This document shows, piece after piece, positions 48,100-56,814 of a stretch of DNA of 64,000 bases (positions within the stretch are counted from its first letter, which is position 1; each line of letters starts with the position of its first letter). This DNA is from Acidimicrobiales bacterium (GTDB lineage: Bacteria > Actinomycetota > Acidimicrobiia > Acidimicrobiales > UBA8190): contig DATKSK010000030.1 in NCBI GenBank assembly GCA_035531755.1, positions 117,101 to 181,100 on the forward strand, given 5' to 3'. The notes under the pieces are model-generated. The model did not search any database, had not been told where the DNA came from, and saw only the letters and a list, made by a program, of their open reading frames with translations. Made by a program: the position numbers and the translations under genes.

Positions 48100-49341
48100 A
48101 TGATCGAATCCCGGGGCCTACTCGACATCGCCGTCTGGCTCCCCGACGCGGTCGTCGTGATCGACGACACTGCCAAGCTGATCTGGGCGAACGAGGCCGC
48201 CGAGCGACTCTTCGGGGTCGACAGCTCGCACCTGACGGGCACCGACTGCCTGATGTTCGTCCATCCCGACGACAAGGAAGTGGCGGCCGTCGCCATGACC
48301 AGCATCCAGGGCAAGACCGTCGGCACGCCCATCGAGATCCGGGTGCGGGCGGCCGACGGCTGGAGGCTGGTCGAGGTCATCGGGGCCAACCTGCTCGACC
48401 GGCCGTCGGTGAAGGGCCTCGTGCTGAGCCTGCGCGACCTGACCGAGCGCCGTCGGTGGGAGGTCGCCTCCGACGAGATCGGCAAGTTCCGGTCGCTCGT
48501 CCACAACGCCGCCAGCGTCATCATGCTGCTCGACGCCGCCGGCCGCATCGAGTCCGTCTCCGCCGCCATCACGAGGCTGCTCGGCCACGACCAGGAGCTC
48601 GTGGAAGGCAGGCCGCTCGTGGAGTTCGTGACGGCACATGACCGCGGCGCCATGGCCGCAGCGCTGGCCCGTTCCGTCGACGAGCCGTCGTGGAGCCGCT
48701 CCCCCACCGTCGTCGAGGTCGAGCTCCTCCGCCGTGGGGGAACCGACGGCGTGCCCTTCGAATTCAGCATCGTGAACCTCCTCGACGACCCCACGGTCGG
48801 CGGCCTCGTGGTGTCGGGGCACGACATCACGCAGCTGCGCGCCACGCGTGACGCGCTCGAGGAGCTCACCACCTTCGACCCGCTCACCGGGCTCGCCAAC
48901 CGGGCGACGCTTCGCGCCCACCTCGAACGCTGCTTGGACAATCCCCTCACGGCCGTCGTCTTCCTCGACCTCGACGGCTTCCGCCCCATCAACGAGCAGT
49001 ACGGGCAGGCCACGGGGGACAAGATCCTGCGGCATCTGGGCAAGCGCCTCGAGTCGTCGGTGCGCAAGGGCGACGTCGTGGCGCGTTACGGCGGCGACGA
49101 ATTCGTGGTGGTGGCCGCCATCAGCGACCCCGCGGAGCTCGAAGCACTCGCCGCCCGGCTGGCCGGGGGCATCGAGGAGCCGGTCGAATTGCCCGAGGGC
49201 ACGTTCTGCCTGAGCGCCAGCGTCGGGCTCGCCTATCCCGGGCCCGGCGACACCGCCGCCACGCTGCTCGGCCGGGCTGACGCCGCCATGTCGATCGCCA
49301 AGCACCACTCCGAGGGCGGCGGCAGCTACACCGAGCAGTAG
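48100..49341 (+). CDS. PAS-domain GGDEF protein, probable diguanylate cyclase
   Basis: A 413-residue cytoplasmic protein: PAS 1 (LPDAVVVIDDTAKLIWANEA), PAS 2 (NAASVIMLLDAAGRIESVSA) and a GGDEF domain (LTTFDPLTGLANRATLRAHL; VVARYGGDEFVVVAAI; LSASVGLAYPGPGD). The YGGDEF motif is intact, but the substrate-helix block reads DLDGFRPINEQYGQATGD, with Arg, Glu and Gln replacing the usual Lys, Asp and His, so activity may be reduced. No EAL domain is seen. It is the second PAS-GGDEF protein in the window. Confidence 0.9.
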   Translation: MIESRGLLDIAVWLPDAVVVIDDTAKLIWANEAAERLFGVDSSHLTGTDCLMFVHPDDKEVAAVAMTSIQGKTVGTPIEIRVRAADGWRLVEVIGANLLDRPSVKGLVLSLRDLTERRRWEVASDEIGKFRSLVHNAASVIMLLDAAGRIESVSAAITRLLGHDQELVEGRPLVEFVTAHDRGAMAAALARSVDEPSWSRSPTVVEVELLRRGGTDGVPFEFSIVNLLDDPTVGGLVVSGHDITQLRATRDALEELTTFDPLTGLANRATLRAHLERCLDNPLTAVVFLDLDGFRPINEQYGQATGDKILRHLGKRLESSVRKGDVVARYGGDEFVVVAAISDPAELEALAARLAGGIEEPVELPEGTFCLSASVGLAYPGPGDTAATLLGRADAAMSIAKHHSEGGGSYTEQ

Positions 49342-49398
49342 GGCGCCCCGGCCGACGTCCTCGGCGTGCCCCGGGAGGACCTCGCCGTCGCCCCGGAC

Positions 49399-49404
49399 TA
49401 CCCT
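49399..49404 (+). promoter_or_regulatory. -10 element (TACCCT) for SnoaL gene, probable leaderless start
   Basis: TACCCT ends seven bases before ATG 49412, with no ribosome binding site. Confidence 0.45.
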
Positions 49405-49411
49405 CGCTGGG

Positions 49412-49912
49412 ATGACGTCCCGCGCTCGTCCCCATCCGCGTGAAGAGATCCAGGCCGCCGTCGACCGGTACCACGAATTGCGGCGCCGCATCGACGAGGG
49501 CCTCGAGCCCGACGGGTTCGGGGCCCTGGCCGACTTCTACACCGATGACGCCGTCTACGTGGACGCCGCCTGGGGGCGCATCGAGGGCAGGGCGGCCATC
49601 GCCCACTGGCTCGAGCACTCGATGGTCGGCCTGGGGGACTGGAAATTCCCCGTCGAGTTCACGGCCATCGACGGCGATGACGTCGTCGTGAAATGGACCC
49701 AGATCATCCCAGGCACCCGCGCCGACGGCTCGCCGTACACCCAGTCGGCGTACTCGCGCCTGCGTTACGCCGGCGACGGCAGGTTCTCGTACGAGGAGGA
49801 CACGTACAACATGGCTCACGTCCTTGAGGACGTGGCCGCCAGCGGGTGGGCGCCCACCGAGCCCATGAACCTGCCGCCCCAGCACCCCGATCGCAACTGG
49901 GCGCTGCCGTAG
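49412..49912 (+). CDS. SnoaL/NTF2-like domain protein
   Basis: A 166-residue NTF2-like fold protein. EIQAAVDRYHELRRRIDEG forms the first helices, ADFYTDDAVYVDAAWGRIEG and RAAIAHWLEHSM are characteristic, and VVVKWTQIIPGT with AYSRLRYAGDGRFSYEEDTY complete the cone-shaped sheet. These proteins act as cyclases, isomerases or binding proteins; the role here is unknown. A TACCCT hexamer seven bases before the ATG suggests a leaderless message. Confidence 0.88.
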   Translation: MTSRARPHPREEIQAAVDRYHELRRRIDEGLEPDGFGALADFYTDDAVYVDAAWGRIEGRAAIAHWLEHSMVGLGDWKFPVEFTAIDGDDVVVKWTQIIPGTRADGSPYTQSAYSRLRYAGDGRFSYEEDTYNMAHVLEDVAASGWAPTEPMNLPPQHPDRNWALP

Positions 49913-50057
49913 CCGCCGGACCGCCCGTTGCGCCCGCAGGCGGGCGTGCCCGCCGCACGGTGCATCCACACCGACCGCCTGATCCTCGGTCCGGTGGCCC
50001 CGACCGTCGCCCGGCGCCGTGCCGTACGCGCCGACCCGGTCGGGTTGATGGGTGTCG

Positions 50058-50783
50058 CTAGCCCACCGGCGGCGAGGACGGCGGGGTCCCGGGCCCGAAG
50101 GGCCCGACCGTGAACCCGGCGGTCCCGAAGGTGAAACGCAGCGGTTGGGCGACCAGGATCGGCGTGGCCGCCTGGGGCGCCACGACGCCGAGCGAGAGGC
50201 CCTGGTAGCACTCGCCCGGGGTGCCCGACGACTGCTGGCCCGCGGGTAGCACCGAGGTACAGGTCACCGGGTAGGTGAACTCGAACCAGGCCCGCTGCCC
50301 GCTGGTCATGGGGACCGGCGCGGTCGCCGCCCCCGCCGCGCTGCCGACGGTCGGGTCGTCGTGGACCGGGGCGGCCAGCGTTCCGCCCCCGGGGGCCGTC
50401 ACCGACAGGCCGACGTAGCCCGCCAGGGTGCACGGCGCCGCCGATGTGTCGGTCATCGCCACGACCTCGTAGAGGGTTCCCGCAGTGATCCGCCAGTTGT
50501 AGAGGTAGGCGTTGAGCTGTGCGGTGGTGCAGCGCGGCGGTCCGGGGATCGTCGTGGTGGTCGGGGCGGTCGTGGTCGCCACCGGCTGCGCCACCGGCCG
50601 ATGGTGCTCGGCCCAGAGGTGGTGGGCGAAGACCACGCCGCGGTCGATCCCGAACGCGGCGGCACCGAGCGCGACGACGATCAGGACCGTCAGCGTGGTG
50701 ACCTTGGCCCGGCGGATCCGGCGGCGATGGCGCACCATGCGGCGGACCCTCTGCTGGGTGACGAGGGGATTGCGTTGCTCCAT
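50058..50783 (-). CDS. Membrane-anchored DUF4232-like protein
   Basis: A 241-residue protein with a basic N-terminus, one membrane helix (about residues 28-48, TTLTVLIVVALGAAAFGID), a Thr-rich linker (ATTTAPTTTTIPG) and an extracytoplasmic domain with paired Cys (PPRCTTAQL; APCTLAGYVGLSVTAPGG; YPVTCTSVLP). This pattern resembles actinobacterial DUF4232 domains, of unknown function. It is downstream of the Get3-like pair and the frame-disrupted gene on the same strand. ATG 50783 lies three codons inside the longest frame. Confidence 0.72.
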   Translation of the reverse strand: MEQRNPLVTQQRVRRMVRHRRRIRRAKVTTLTVLIVVALGAAAFGIDRGVVFAHHLWAEHHRPVAQPVATTTAPTTTTIPGPPRCTTAQLNAYLYNWRITAGTLYEVVAMTDTSAAPCTLAGYVGLSVTAPGGGTLAAPVHDDPTVGSAAGAATAPVPMTSGQRAWFEFTYPVTCTSVLPAGQQSSGTPGECYQGLSLGVVAPQAATPILVAQPLRFTFGTAGFTVGPFGPGTPPSSPPVG

Positions 50784-50839
50784 GGGGTACACCAGAGTGC
50801 CGCATCAGCGGCTCGGGCGCGACCACGGTGTCGACGCCG

Positions 50840-51153
50840 CTACCGCGACGAACGGAAGAGGGGGTTCTCCGGTGGGTCGGCGACGGCCGGGAGGTGGTCG
50901 GGCGGCGGGCGCCGAGGGCGCCCCTGGTCGAGGGCGAGGCGGGTGGCGTGGCGGCGGTTCTCGGAGGCCGGCTCCTCGGCCTCCGCCTCGGGGTCGACCC
51001 CACCGGACGCGAACACCGGCAGGTCGTCGACCTGGGGGGCGGGGACCACGTCGTCGGCGACGGCCCACGGGACGCCCGAGGGACCGGGGAGCGGCCGAGG
51101 TCGACCGGGAGCTCGGGCGCGGTGGCGTCCGCAGGTCCGGTCGCGGGCGTCAC
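50840..51153 (-). pseudogene. Frame-disrupted small gene coupled to Get3-like pair
   Basis: GTG 51153 overlaps the stop of the second ArsA-like gene (GTGA), as in an operon. The first 24 codons (VTPATGPADATAPELPVDLG) have strong third-position G/C bias; the coding-like frame then shifts and continues as VPWAVADDVVPAPQVDDLPV and DPEAEAEEPASENRRHATRL to TAG at 50840. The switch falls in a C-rich run near 51083-51093. Joined, it would give about 104 acidic, Pro-rich residues of no known family. A sequencing error, programmed shift or real mutation are all possible. Confidence 0.5.
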
Positions 51154-52349
51154 GCGATCTCCGGCCCCCACAGCTGCGCACCCAGGCGCAGCAGGCCGGC
51201 GAGGTCGTAGACGTCGGTCTCGAAGTAGGGGACGCTGACGAGCGACTCGGGCACCGTGGCCAGCTCGGACCGCTGCTCGTCCTCGCGCTGGGCCACGATG
51301 CGGTAGTCGAGGTAGCTCTGGCCGATCTCGGTGAGGACGCGCCGGATCTGGTCGACGTCGCCCCCGCCCACCTCGGGCGCCAGTGCGGCGGCGAGCTCGT
51401 CGGCCCGATCGCGCACGCTCTGCGCCACGACCAGACCGGTCGGGTCGCGCAGGTAGTCGGGCAGCACCTTGTTGAGGACGATGGCCCCGAGGTGCAGGCG
51501 CCGGTCGACGAGGGCCTGCGCGAAGAACTCCGCTTCGCGCAGCGGGACGGCTTCGAGCGTCGACACCACGATGAACGACGTCCGGCGGTCGGCCATGAGC
51601 CGGTGCACGGCGCGCGCCCGCTCGACGAAACCGCCGTACATGGACTGGAAGAGGATGAAGAACTGGGCGATGTCCTCGAGGAACTGCGTCCCGAGGATCC
51701 GGTCGGCGACCTGGTAGAAGGGCCTCGACGCCAGGTTCACGAGCTTGGACCGGTACGGCACGATGAGCCATCGCAGCAGTCGGCTCGAGAAGAACTCCGC
51801 CATGCGCTCGGGTGCGTCGAGGAAGTCGAGGGCGTTGCGCGTCGGGGGCGTGTCCACGACGATGAGGTCGTAGGTCCCCTCGGCGTGGATCTCGAACAGC
51901 CGCTCCATGGCGATGTAGTCGTGGCTCTGGACGAAGCGCCCCGAGATGTTGCGGTAGAGGGGGTTCGACAGGATCTCGTCACGGGTCCGCTCGTCCGGCG
52001 CGTGCAGGCGGACCAGCGCGTCCCACGACTCCTTGGTGTCGAGCATCGCCGCCCACAGCTCGCCTATCGGCTTCACGCCGGCGTCCACGAAGGCGGCGTC
52101 GGGCACCCGGCGCTCGGTGTTGCCGATGCCCTCGAGGCCGAGGGCGTTCGCCAGCCGCCGAGCGGGGTCGACGGTGAGCACCAGCACCTTCCCGCCGATC
52201 CGGGCGGCCGCCATGGCCGCCGCCGCCGCCGCCGTCGTCGTCTTGCCGACACCACCGGGCCCGCAGGCCACCACGATCTCCTTCGAGGCCAGCAGGCCGT
52301 CGAGCGACGCCCCCCGATGGTCGGGCGCCCTCCCCCGGCGCGTCGCCAT
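51150..52349 (-). CDS. ArsA/Get3-like ATPase, second of pair
   Basis: A 399-residue deviant-Walker P-loop ATPase. VVACGPGGVGKTTTAAAAAA is the P-loop with the signature Lys; VLVLTVDPARRLANALGLEG is the switch I/A-motif region; YDLIVVDTPPTRNALDFLDA is Walker B/switch II. No Cys pair typical of eukaryotic Get3 is seen. With its neighbour it resembles the adjacent ATPase pair of mycobacteria (Rv3679-Rv3680). An arsenite-pump role is unlikely because no ArsB or ArsR is present. The ATG shares one base with the upstream stop. Confidence 0.92.
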   Translation of the reverse strand: MATRRGRAPDHRGASLDGLLASKEIVVACGPGGVGKTTTAAAAAAMAAARIGGKVLVLTVDPARRLANALGLEGIGNTERRVPDAAFVDAGVKPIGELWAAMLDTKESWDALVRLHAPDERTRDEILSNPLYRNISGRFVQSHDYIAMERLFEIHAEGTYDLIVVDTPPTRNALDFLDAPERMAEFFSSRLLRWLIVPYRSKLVNLASRPFYQVADRILGTQFLEDIAQFFILFQSMYGGFVERARAVHRLMADRRTSFIVVSTLEAVPLREAEFFAQALVDRRLHLGAIVLNKVLPDYLRDPTGLVVAQSVRDRADELAAALAPEVGGGDVDQIRRVLTEIGQSYLDYRIVAQREDEQRSELATVPESLVSVPYFETDVYDLAGLLRLGAQLWGPEIA

Positions 52350-53296
52350 CAGGATCCCAGCTCCTCACCGAGCGAGCGCGCCACCTGGCGGATCGTGCGC
52401 AGCCCGTGCAGGCGCGTGAACAGGAACGGCAGGTACAGCATGGGCACGGCGGGGTCGATGCCGGCGCGCAGCCGTTCGAGGTGCGCCGCACGCGTCCGCC
52501 GGAGGGTGACAGCCAGGCGGGCGGCGTCGAGGACGGGGGACGCGTCGCCCTGCACCAGTCGCCCGAGCTCGGCGGACACCTCCGGGCGGCACAGCTCGGT
52601 GAACACCTCCTCCTCGCTGCGCCCGAACAGCTCGGGCAGCACGCGGTTGACGATCACCGAGGCCAGCTGCACCGTGGTCTCCGCCGCCACCCGGCCGGCG
52701 AGCTCGATCGTCTCGTTGACCGGCATCTCCTCGGGCGTGGTGACGATGGCGACCCCGGTGGTGGCGGGGTCCGACAGGATGTCGAGCATCCAGTCGGTCT
52801 GCGACCGGATGAGCCCGACCTTGACGAGCTCGTTGATCGCCTGGGGGGCCGACAGCTGCCCGACGATGTGCCCGGTGGCGGGGGCGTCCACGACCACGAG
52901 GTCGTAGTGGCGCTCGCGGACCTCGTAGCAGAACTTCCCCACCGTGAGGATCTCGCGGACCCCGGGGGCGGCCGTGGCCACGAAGTCGAACGCCTTCGCC
53001 AGTGGCCCGATGCGGCCCACCACCGGGATCCGCAGGTTGAGCCGCAGGTACTCGCGCAGGGAAGCCTCGGTGTCCATCGACATCACCCACAGCGACGGTT
53101 GCACCTCGCGAGCCGCGAAGCTCGTGGGGCCCGTCTCGAGGTAGGCGGCGACGTCGCCTTTGGCGTCGACCTCACACAGCAGCGTGCGGCGCCCGTGCTC
53201 GGCGGCGTGCAGCGCCAGGGCGGCGGCGACCGTGGTCTTGCCGACGCCCCCCTTGCCGGTGACGAACAGGAGCCTGCGGTCGAGGAGCCCCACCAT
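52349..53296 (-). CDS. ArsA/Get3-like ATPase, first of pair
   Basis: A 315-residue paralogue of the downstream ATPase. LLFVTGKGGVGKTTVAAALA is the P-loop; LLCEVDAKGDVAAYLETGPT the switch region; YDLVVVDAPATGHIVGQLSA Walker B/switch II. The two subunits differ in length and in the switch I motif (EVDAKGD versus TVDPARR), suggesting a heterodimer. ATG 53296 gives a short N-terminus directly before the P-loop strand. DUF3107 lies 46 bp upstream on the same strand. Confidence 0.92.
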   Translation of the reverse strand: MVGLLDRRLLFVTGKGGVGKTTVAAALALHAAEHGRRTLLCEVDAKGDVAAYLETGPTSFAAREVQPSLWVMSMDTEASLREYLRLNLRIPVVGRIGPLAKAFDFVATAAPGVREILTVGKFCYEVRERHYDLVVVDAPATGHIVGQLSAPQAINELVKVGLIRSQTDWMLDILSDPATTGVAIVTTPEEMPVNETIELAGRVAAETTVQLASVIVNRVLPELFGRSEEEVFTELCRPEVSAELGRLVQGDASPVLDAARLAVTLRRTRAAHLERLRAGIDPAVPMLYLPFLFTRLHGLRTIRQVARSLGEELGS

Positions 53297-53342
53297 GGGG
53301 CGCGCCGCGCCGGTCACCGGTCGAGGCACCGACCGGTCGGGC

Positions 53343-53579
53343 TCAAGGGGCGCCGAAGCCGACCCGGCGCTCGTGGGTGGGTGCCCCGACCTCGATGTAG
53401 GCGACCTTGGCCACGGGCACCGCCACACGCCGGCCCTTGCGGTCGGTCAGCCACAGGACGGCGTCGTCCCCGCTCAGGGAGGACTCGATCTGCGCGATGA
53501 CTGCGTCGCGGTCGGCGTCCTCGCCCAGTTCGACCTCGAGCTCCTTGGCGCTCTGCACGATCCCGATGCGCACGTCCAC
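53343..53579 (-). CDS. DUF3107 family protein
   Basis: A 78-residue actinobacterial DUF3107 protein: DVRIGIVQSAKELEVELGED at the start, a helix (DRDAVIAQIESSLSG) and RRVAVPVAKVAYIEVGAP near the end. Function unknown; it is small and probably cytoplasmic. GTG 53579 and GTG 53573 are both possible starts. It leads the Get3-like pair. Confidence 0.88.
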   Translation of the reverse strand: MDVRIGIVQSAKELEVELGEDADRDAVIAQIESSLSGDDAVLWLTDRKGRRVAVPVAKVAYIEVGAPTHERRVGFGAP

Positions 53580-53659
53580 CTGTGCCTCGCTCCTCCGCTC
53601 TGACCATGCCCCCGCCCGGGTGGCGACCGACCATACAACTGTGGGCCACACTAAAGCCC

Positions 53660-54817
53660 ATGGAGCCGACTCCGGTCACGACGACCGAGCGGGCCCGCCG
53701 GTGGGCGGCCACCATGGCCGGGCACGGCGACCAGGGCGTCCGCACGGCGCACGCCGATTCGGGTGCGACCCTCGGCATCGACGGCCCCGTCCCCGCGCAC
53801 GGCCGGGAGGCCCGCGAGGAGGTCGAGGACCTCGTCCTCGCCCCGGGGGCGACGCGGGCGGCGGGCGGGGGCCGGCGCACCCTGCCCGAGGAGCCCGACG
53901 CCCTGCGCACCTGCTTCGAGCGTGACCGGGACCGGATCCTCCACTCGTCCTCCTTCCGCCGCCTGGCCGGCAAGACCCAGGTGTTCATCTTCCCGGCGGA
54001 CCACCAACGCACCCGCCTGACCCACGCCCTCGAGGTGGCCCAGGTGGCGACGGGGATCGCCCGGGCCTGCCGCCTCAACGTGGCGCTGACCGAGGCCATC
54101 GCCCTCGGCCACGACTGCGGGCACGGCCCCGGCGGCCACATGAGCGAGGACGCCCTGGGTGTGTTCCTGCCCGGCGGGTTCGACCACGCCGTGTGGGGCG
54201 CGGACGTCTCGCTCAGCGGGCTCAACCTGTGCGACGAGACCCTCGACGGAATCCGCAACCACTCGTGGTCGCGCCCCGCCCCCCGGACCCCCGAAGGGGA
54301 GGTCGTCAGCTGGGCGGACCGCATCGCCTACGTGTGCCACGACTGGGAGGACGCCGTGTCGGCCGGGATCGTCACGCCGGCCCTGCTCCCCGACGTGGTG
54401 CTGCGCCGCTGCGGCGACACCCGGTCGAGCCAGCTGGGGAGCTTCATCGACGGCATGGTGCGGGCGATGCTGCAGACGGGGCGGGTGGGGATGGACGAGG
54501 ACCTCGCCGAGGCCCTGGCGGCGTTCCGGAGCTGCAACTACGAGCACGTCTACCTGCGCCCCGCATCGGTGACCCAGGGGGCCTCCGTCGTGGCGGTGCT
54601 GCGGGCGCTCGTGTCGCACTTCGCCGACCACCCCAACCGCATCCCCGACGTCAGCGGCGTCGGAGGCCTCGCCGGCGGGAGCGACGCGGCCGTGGTCGAA
54701 GCCGTCGCCTACGTGGCGGGGATGACCGACCGCTTCGCCCTGGGCATCGCCGTGTCGGACCTCGGATGGGACCCCGAGCGCCTGCCCCGCGGGATCGGCA
54801 CTGTCAGCGGACGTTGA
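53660..54817 (+). CDS. dgt: Deoxyguanosinetriphosphate triphosphohydrolase-like HD protein
   Basis: A 385-residue HD-superfamily dNTPase that converts dGTP or other dNTPs to deoxynucleoside and triphosphate. Motifs are SSFRRLAGKTQVFIFPADHQ, RTRLTHALEVAQVATGIAR (first metal His), ALGHDCGHGPGGHMSEDAL (HD) and VVSWADRIAYVCHDWEDAV (last Asp). It is the usual length of the short Dgt class. ATG 53660 is chosen; no Shine-Dalgarno sequence is visible. Its 3' end overlaps the convergent mrp gene by 14 bp. Confidence 0.92.
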   Translation: MEPTPVTTTERARRWAATMAGHGDQGVRTAHADSGATLGIDGPVPAHGREAREEVEDLVLAPGATRAAGGGRRTLPEEPDALRTCFERDRDRILHSSSFRRLAGKTQVFIFPADHQRTRLTHALEVAQVATGIARACRLNVALTEAIALGHDCGHGPGGHMSEDALGVFLPGGFDHAVWGADVSLSGLNLCDETLDGIRNHSWSRPAPRTPEGEVVSWADRIAYVCHDWEDAVSAGIVTPALLPDVVLRRCGDTRSSQLGSFIDGMVRAMLQTGRVGMDEDLAEALAAFRSCNYEHVYLRPASVTQGASVVAVLRALVSHFADHPNRIPDVSGVGGLAGGSDAAVVEAVAYVAGMTDRFALGIAVSDLGWDPERLPRGIGTVSGR

Positions 54818-55994
54818 GCTCCCGCCGGTAGATGCGCGCCGGCCCGAGCTCCTCCATGCGTTGCGCCAGCGCGTCGAAGGCGGCGGCGGCCTCCCCACCG
54901 GGCTCCGACACGAGCACCGGGACCCCGACGTCGCCCCCCTCGCGCACCGCGGGCACGAGGGGGATCCGGCCGAGCAGCGGCACCTCGAGGTCGTCGGCGA
55001 GCGCCTGGCCGCCGCCGGCGCCGAAGAGCTCGTAGCGCCGGCCGTCGTCGCCGGTGAACCACGACAGGTTCTCGACGACGCCCCGGACCGACAGCTTCAG
55101 CTTGCGGGCCGCGTACGCCGATCGCTGGGCGACGCGCTGGGCGGCGGCCTGCGGCGTGGTGACGACCACGATCTCCGTGCGCGGGAGGTACTGCCCGAGC
55201 GACAGGGCCACGTCGCCGGTGCCCGGCGGCATGTCGACGAGGAGGAAGTCGGGCTCCCCCCAATAGGCGTCGACGAGGAACTGCTCGAGCGCCTTGTGCA
55301 GCATGGGCCCGCGCCAGATCACCGGCTGCTCGTCGGGGACGAAGAAGCCCATCGACAGGCAGCGCACCCCGTGGGCGATGGGCGGCACCAACAGGTCGTC
55401 GATGGCCGTGGGGGGCCGGCCGACCCCGAGCATCTTCGGCACCGAGAATCCGTAGACGTCGGCATCGAGGAGCCCGACGTCGTGGCCGCGTGCGGCGAGG
55501 GCCACTGCCAGGTTCACCGTGACCGACGACTTGCCCACGCCCCCCTTGCCCGAGGAGATCCCGACCACGCGGGTACGCGAGCCGGGCGCCATGAACCGGT
55601 TGGGCCGGCCCTCCTCGTGGCCGAGGGGCCCCGGAGGCCCGCCCGGGGCACCGTGGACGTGGCCCCCCCGGGCCGGCACGAGGTGCTCGACAGGCTCGCC
55701 GCCGGGCCCGAGCGCCAGCCGGCGATGCAGCTCGGCGCGCTCGTCGGTGGTCATGACGCTGAGCTCGACCCGGACGGGGCCGGCCCCGGCGACCGAGCCG
55801 ACGGCCTGCCCGACCAGCGCCACCAGGTCGTCGGCGGCCGGCCAGGCGTCGACGGGCAGCGCCACGACGACCGAGGTCTCCCGCCGCCCGGCCCGCACCG
55901 AGCGGAGCATGCCGAGCTCGCCGAGGCTGCGCCGAAGCGCCGGGTCCTCGACCGCGGCCGCGGCGTCGCGCACTTCGGCTTCGCTGGGGGCCAC
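54804..55994 (-). CDS. mrp: Mrp/NBP35-family ATP-binding Fe-S carrier protein
   Basis: A 396-residue protein with an N-terminal MIP18-like (DUF59) domain (DPALRRSLGELGMLRSVRAG) and a P-loop domain: VVGISSGKGGVGKSSVTVNL, VGLLDADVYGFSVPKMLGV, DFLLVDMPPGTGDVALSLGQ and VVTTPQAAAQRVAQRS. It would carry or insert Fe-S clusters. The CxxC often found near the C-terminus is absent (SWFTGDDGRRYELFGAGGG), as I recall for some actinobacterial Mrp proteins. GTG 55994 is divergent from the SufR-like regulator, linking both to Fe-S assembly. Confidence 0.9.
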   Translation of the reverse strand: MAPSEAEVRDAAAAVEDPALRRSLGELGMLRSVRAGRRETSVVVALPVDAWPAADDLVALVGQAVGSVAGAGPVRVELSVMTTDERAELHRRLALGPGGEPVEHLVPARGGHVHGAPGGPPGPLGHEEGRPNRFMAPGSRTRVVGISSGKGGVGKSSVTVNLAVALAARGHDVGLLDADVYGFSVPKMLGVGRPPTAIDDLLVPPIAHGVRCLSMGFFVPDEQPVIWRGPMLHKALEQFLVDAYWGEPDFLLVDMPPGTGDVALSLGQYLPRTEIVVVTTPQAAAQRVAQRSAYAARKLKLSVRGVVENLSWFTGDDGRRYELFGAGGGQALADDLEVPLLGRIPLVPAVREGGDVGVPVLVSEPGGEAAAAFDALAQRMEELGPARIYRRELNVR

Positions 55995-56055
55995 GGGGCG
56001 TCTCTCCGAAGGGGGTCGGGCGGCGCGACCAGGGGTTTTCGGCCGGCTCACCAGG

Positions 56056-56062
56056 TAGACTA
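56056..56062. promoter_or_regulatory. Overlapping -10 elements between mrp and sufR-like genes
   Basis: TAGACTA contains TAGACT on the plus strand, six bases before the regulator's GTG (leaderless), and TAGTCT on the minus strand, which would give mrp a leader of about 60 bases. Confidence 0.45.
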
Positions 56063-56067
56063 GCCGT

Positions 56068-56814
56068 GTGCACACCGCACCCGACCTCGGTCCCGGCGCG
56101 CCCGCGGACCGCCGGTTCTCCGCCGCGGTGGCGGCCGTGACCTCCGCCTTCGGCGATCCCACCCGTCGGGAGATCTACCTGCACGTGCGGTCGCACCCCG
56201 GCGTGACGGCGTCGGAGGTGGCGGCCGCCTTCTCGCTGCACCCGAACGTCGCCCGTCACCACCTCGACCGCCTGGCATCGGGCGGCTACCTCGAGGTGAG
56301 CCTCGAGCGCTCGCCCTCGGCCGGCGCGGGCCGGCCCTCCAAGCGCTTCCGCGCCGCCGACGGGCCCGGCGGGGACCCCACCCTCGACCTGGTCACGCAT
56401 CGCGACGACCTGCTGGTGTCCCTCCTCGCCGAAGCCCTCGAGCTCCTGGGGCCCGCCGATGCGGAGCGCATGGCCGAGCGCGTGGGCGAGGACTACGGGC
56501 GCGTCCTGGCCGAGCGCATGGAGCCCGGCGAAGGGCAGCGGTCGCTGCGCGCCGCCATGCATGCCATCGCCGACGCCTTGACGGCCCACGGCTTCGCCGC
56601 CCATGCCGAGGACCGCGGCAACTCGACCGCCGTGGTGGCCGAGCACTGCCCCTTCGGCGAGGCGGCCACCGCGCACCCTGTCATCTGCGCGGTGGACCGG
56701 GGCATGGTGCGGGGGCTGCTGGCGGGGCTGTGCGGCTCGACGACCGAGGGGCCCATCCCCGTGGTGTTGTCGTCGAGGGCCCGTGGCGACGACGCCTGCG
56801 CCGCGCTGGTCTGA
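56068..56814 (+). CDS. SufR-like Fe-S transcriptional regulator
   Basis: A 248-residue regulator with an N-terminal winged helix (FGDPTRREIYLHVRSHPGVT, ASEVAAAFSLHPNVARHHLD) and a C-terminal sensory domain with Cys194 (EHCPFGEAA), Cys207 (HPVICAVDRGMVRGLL), Cys222 and Cys244. The spacing resembles SufR, which uses a bound cluster to repress suf genes. The likely targets here are mrp and the desulfurase gene overlapping its end. GTG 56068 follows TAGACT by six bases, so the message is probably leaderless. Confidence 0.88.
   Translation: MHTAPDLGPGAPADRRFSAAVAAVTSAFGDPTRREIYLHVRSHPGVTASEVAAAFSLHPNVARHHLDRLASGGYLEVSLERSPSAGAGRPSKRFRAADGPGGDPTLDLVTHRDDLLVSLLAEALELLGPADAERMAERVGEDYGRVLAERMEPGEGQRSLRAAMHAIADALTAHGFAAHAEDRGNSTAVVAEHCPFGEAATAHPVICAVDRGMVRGLLAGLCGSTTEGPIPVVLSSRARGDDACAALV

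Noticed and set aside
51150..53296. Arsenite-efflux operon
   Set aside because: ArsA-like ATPases are present but no ArsB, ArsR, ArsD or ArsC; the pair fits a Get3-like assignment better.
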